Positions 62,503-64,000 of a stretch of 64,000 nucleotides of DNA are shown here, in pieces. This DNA is from GCA-2697345 sp002697345 (GTDB lineage Bacteria > Pseudomonadota > Alphaproteobacteria > Rhodobacterales > Rhodobacteraceae). Position numbers and translations under genes: made by a program. The notes below the pieces were generated by a model. The model saw nothing but the letters and a program-made list of their open reading frames with translations. It was not told where the DNA came from and did not search any database. Location: the NCBI GenBank assembly GCA_943787605.1, contig CALSNB010000003.1, forward strand, positions 1-64,000, written 5' to 3'. The stretch's first letter is position 1; every line of letters starts with the position of its first letter.

Positions 62503-62739
62503 TTAGTTCGCCTGCCGCCTTAAAAATGCAGGAACCTCAATACGTTCATCATCATTAAACTCTGTATCATCATTTTCTCCAGACAATATAGGTTCTTTTC
62601 TTTCGTCAAGATTATCTTCTATGTTGGTATTTCCTGAACCGTTAGTCATCCTTCCTATTAGCGAGTTTATACCAAATCTCTTTTTTGCAATAGCAGGTGC
62701 AGGCTTTTCATCCCCACCAGAAAGAGCGGCGTGTAACTG
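62503..62739 (-). pseudogene. ftsZ 3' end in the -1 frame (conserved C-terminal peptide)
   Basis: Read one base back from the ftsZ frame, the minus strand stays open for about 78 codons to a TAA at 62503-62505. It encodes ALSGGDEKPAPAIAKKRFG, then a polar linker, then IEVPAFLRRQAN, the FtsZ C-terminal conserved peptide that binds FtsA and other partners. The frame is closed upstream by a TGA at 62740-62742. It therefore continues ftsZ after a one-base shift. It cannot be an independent gene because it has no start or ribosome site. Confidence 0.9.
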
Positions 62740-63968
62740 TCATCATTATCGACCTTATCATCCGACACTTGATATGAATCAAAAACTTGATTATCAAGTT
62801 CATTTTTTTCATCGTATTGTATTGATTTCTCTTCTACTAATACTCTCGCCTCATCTTCAGAATTCCTAATATCCTTAATTTCTAGAGTATCAAAAAGTAA
62901 GGGCTCATCATCACTCATGTCATTTATGTTAACAGCATCAGTTAAACCATTAAGTTGAACAACTTTTTCATCGTTTTTATAAGGTTTCTCTACCTCATTA
63001 TTTGACGCATCAATTCCTGTTGCCACAACACTTACTCTCATTTTGCCCTCCAATGAAGTATCTAAGGTTGATCCAACTATAATATTTGCATTGGGGTCCA
63101 CTTCTTCGCGTATTCTATTAGCAGCCTCATCAAGTTCAAATAAGGTTAAGTCATTTCCACCTGTGATATTGATTAGAACACCCTTAGCGCCACTAAGACT
63201 AATTTCATCAAGAAGTGGGTTAGCAATTGCTTTTTCAGCAGCCTTTAGTGCTCGCTCTTCTCCTTCGGCTTCCCCAGTCCCCATCATCGCCTTTCCCATC
63301 TCATCCATTATTGCTCTAACATCAGCAAAATCTAAGTTGATAAGGCCCGGTCTAACCATCAAATCAGTAACTCCTTTAACCCCTTGATATAGTACATCGT
63401 CAGCCATTGAAAATGCTTCCGTGAAGGTTGTATTTTCATTCGCCAGCCTAAATAAATTCTGATTAGGAATTATTATTAGAGTATCTACAACTTTTTGTAA
63501 CTCCTTTATGCCATCTTCAGCTTGCCTCATTCTTTTCGCACCCTCAAACTGAAAAGGTTTTGTTACTACCCCAACTGTTAGTACTCCTAACTCTCTAGCT
63601 GTTTGTGCTATAACTGGGGCTGCACCGGTACCTGTACCACCGCCCATTCCGGCAGTGATAAAACACATATGCACTCCAGTAAGTTTATCTACTATCTGTT
63701 CTATTGCTTCCTCAGCCGCAGCAGCACCAACCTCTGGACGCGCTCCCGATCCTAGACCTTGCGTTACTCCTAGTCCCATTTGAATTTTATTATCTGCACT
63801 TCCCTGATGAAGCGCCTGAGCATCAGTGTTGGCAATTATAAACTCTACGCCATCTAACTCTTTTTCTATCATATTGTTTACCGCGTTTCCTCCGGCGCCG
63901 CCGACACCAAATACGGTAATTTTAGGTTTAAGTTCTGTATGCTCTGGAATTCGAAGATTTAACGCCAT
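62667..63968 (-). CDS. ftsZ: Cell division protein FtsZ, frame broken near 3' end
   Basis: A 433-codon frame encoding tubulin-like FtsZ, whose GTP-dependent polymer forms the division ring. The GTP-binding signature is FITAGMGGGTGTGAAP and the T7 loop is NLDFADVRAIMDEMGKAMMG. GGAG precedes the ATG. After DNDDSYT the frame reads PLFLVGMKSLHLLLQKRDLV and stops, unlike any FtsZ tail; the true tail continues in the -1 frame to 62503. The corrected protein would be about 488 residues. Because FtsZ is essential, a base-call or assembly error is most likely. Confidence 0.95.
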   Translation of the reverse strand: MALNLRIPEHTELKPKITVFGVGGAGGNAVNNMIEKELDGVEFIIANTDAQALHQGSADNKIQMGLGVTQGLGSGARPEVGAAAAEEAIEQIVDKLTGVHMCFITAGMGGGTGTGAAPVIAQTARELGVLTVGVVTKPFQFEGAKRMRQAEDGIKELQKVVDTLIIIPNQNLFRLANENTTFTEAFSMADDVLYQGVKGVTDLMVRPGLINLDFADVRAIMDEMGKAMMGTGEAEGEERALKAAEKAIANPLLDEISLSGAKGVLINITGGNDLTLFELDEAANRIREEVDPNANIIVGSTLDTSLEGKMRVSVVATGIDASNNEVEKPYKNDEKVVQLNGLTDAVNINDMSDDEPLLFDTLEIKDIRNSEDEARVLVEEKSIQYDEKNELDNQVFDSYQVSDDKVDNDDSYTPLFLVGMKSLHLLLQKRDLV

Positions 63969-64000
63969 TATGCTCCACCTGTATTTATAGTTTTATGATT

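Noticed and set aside
1..64000. CRISPR arrays, prophage, insertion sequences, rRNA operons or oriC
   Set aside because: No regularly spaced repeats, transposase, integrase, phage structural genes, rRNA sequence or DnaA-box cluster was seen on reading both strands.

Overview
The window is a compactly packed, A+T-rich bacterial chromosome segment with about 67 protein genes and two tRNA genes, and no intergenic gap above roughly 240 bases. The content is alphaproteobacterial: GapR (DUF2312), CobS/CobT, a two-domain dCTP deaminase, a DksA with a stripped zinc finger, a BolA - J-domain - cobS - cobT run, and an ftsZ - lpxC - bamD - recN run. The order bamE / yceD - rpmF - plsX - fabH - ihfA - merR - tRNA-Pro, the ccmABCD-acnA neighbourhood and an 'RSP_2648-like' PIN protein point to the Rhodobacterales side. 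Together with the low G+C and short spacers this suggests a streamlined marine roseobacter-like organism. That placement is inferred from gene order and remembered family traits, not from a tree.

Layout. 1-1.7 kb: a tRNA-Thr cut by the edge, then an isochorismatase-family gene between two copies of the gapR 3' end; this is the clearest sign of an inserted segment. 1.7-4.1 kb: divergent kinase-like and acyl-CoA dehydrogenase genes. 4.1-6.7 kb: the most notable accessory unit, a tight plus-strand operon of two half-size YeeE/YedE transporters, a DUF442-type sulfur transferase, and a cobalt-type nitrile hydratase/thiocyanate hydrolase-like enzyme whose beta subunit is split into two genes. 6.8-16 kb: lpxL, acnA, ccmABCD (ccmD is only 51 codons), sdhE with an XRE regulator, an aspartate aminotransferase and a MATE pump. 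16-22 kb: parE, a short-chain dehydrogenase, an Ldh2-type dehydrogenase and an ABC-F protein.

22-29 kb: msrB, bamE, the yceD-rpmF-plsX-fabH-ihfA lipid/ribosome/nucleoid run, tRNA-Pro, a HAD hydrolase and dcd. 29-38.7 kb: scpB-scpA-nagZ-SPOR-argS-dgt on the minus strand, erpA, an unrecognised gene, xthA, a LysE exporter and dksA. 38.8-44.5 kb: a MoxR - small membrane protein - VWA unit, an M48 protease, a PIN protein, and an aldolase / glutamine-amidotransferase / GlcG cluster. 44.7-58.7 kb: pepN, a second SDR gene, gatB, bolA, a J-domain protein, cobST, an aminopeptidase P, a ClC channel and a GlcD-type oxidase. 58.7-64 kb: recN, bamD, lpxC and ftsZ.

The ftsZ reading frame is broken near its 3' end: the conserved C-terminal peptide lies just downstream in the -1 frame. 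This is either a one-base error or a real frameshift. No CRISPR array, transposase, integrase, rRNA or replication origin was seen.
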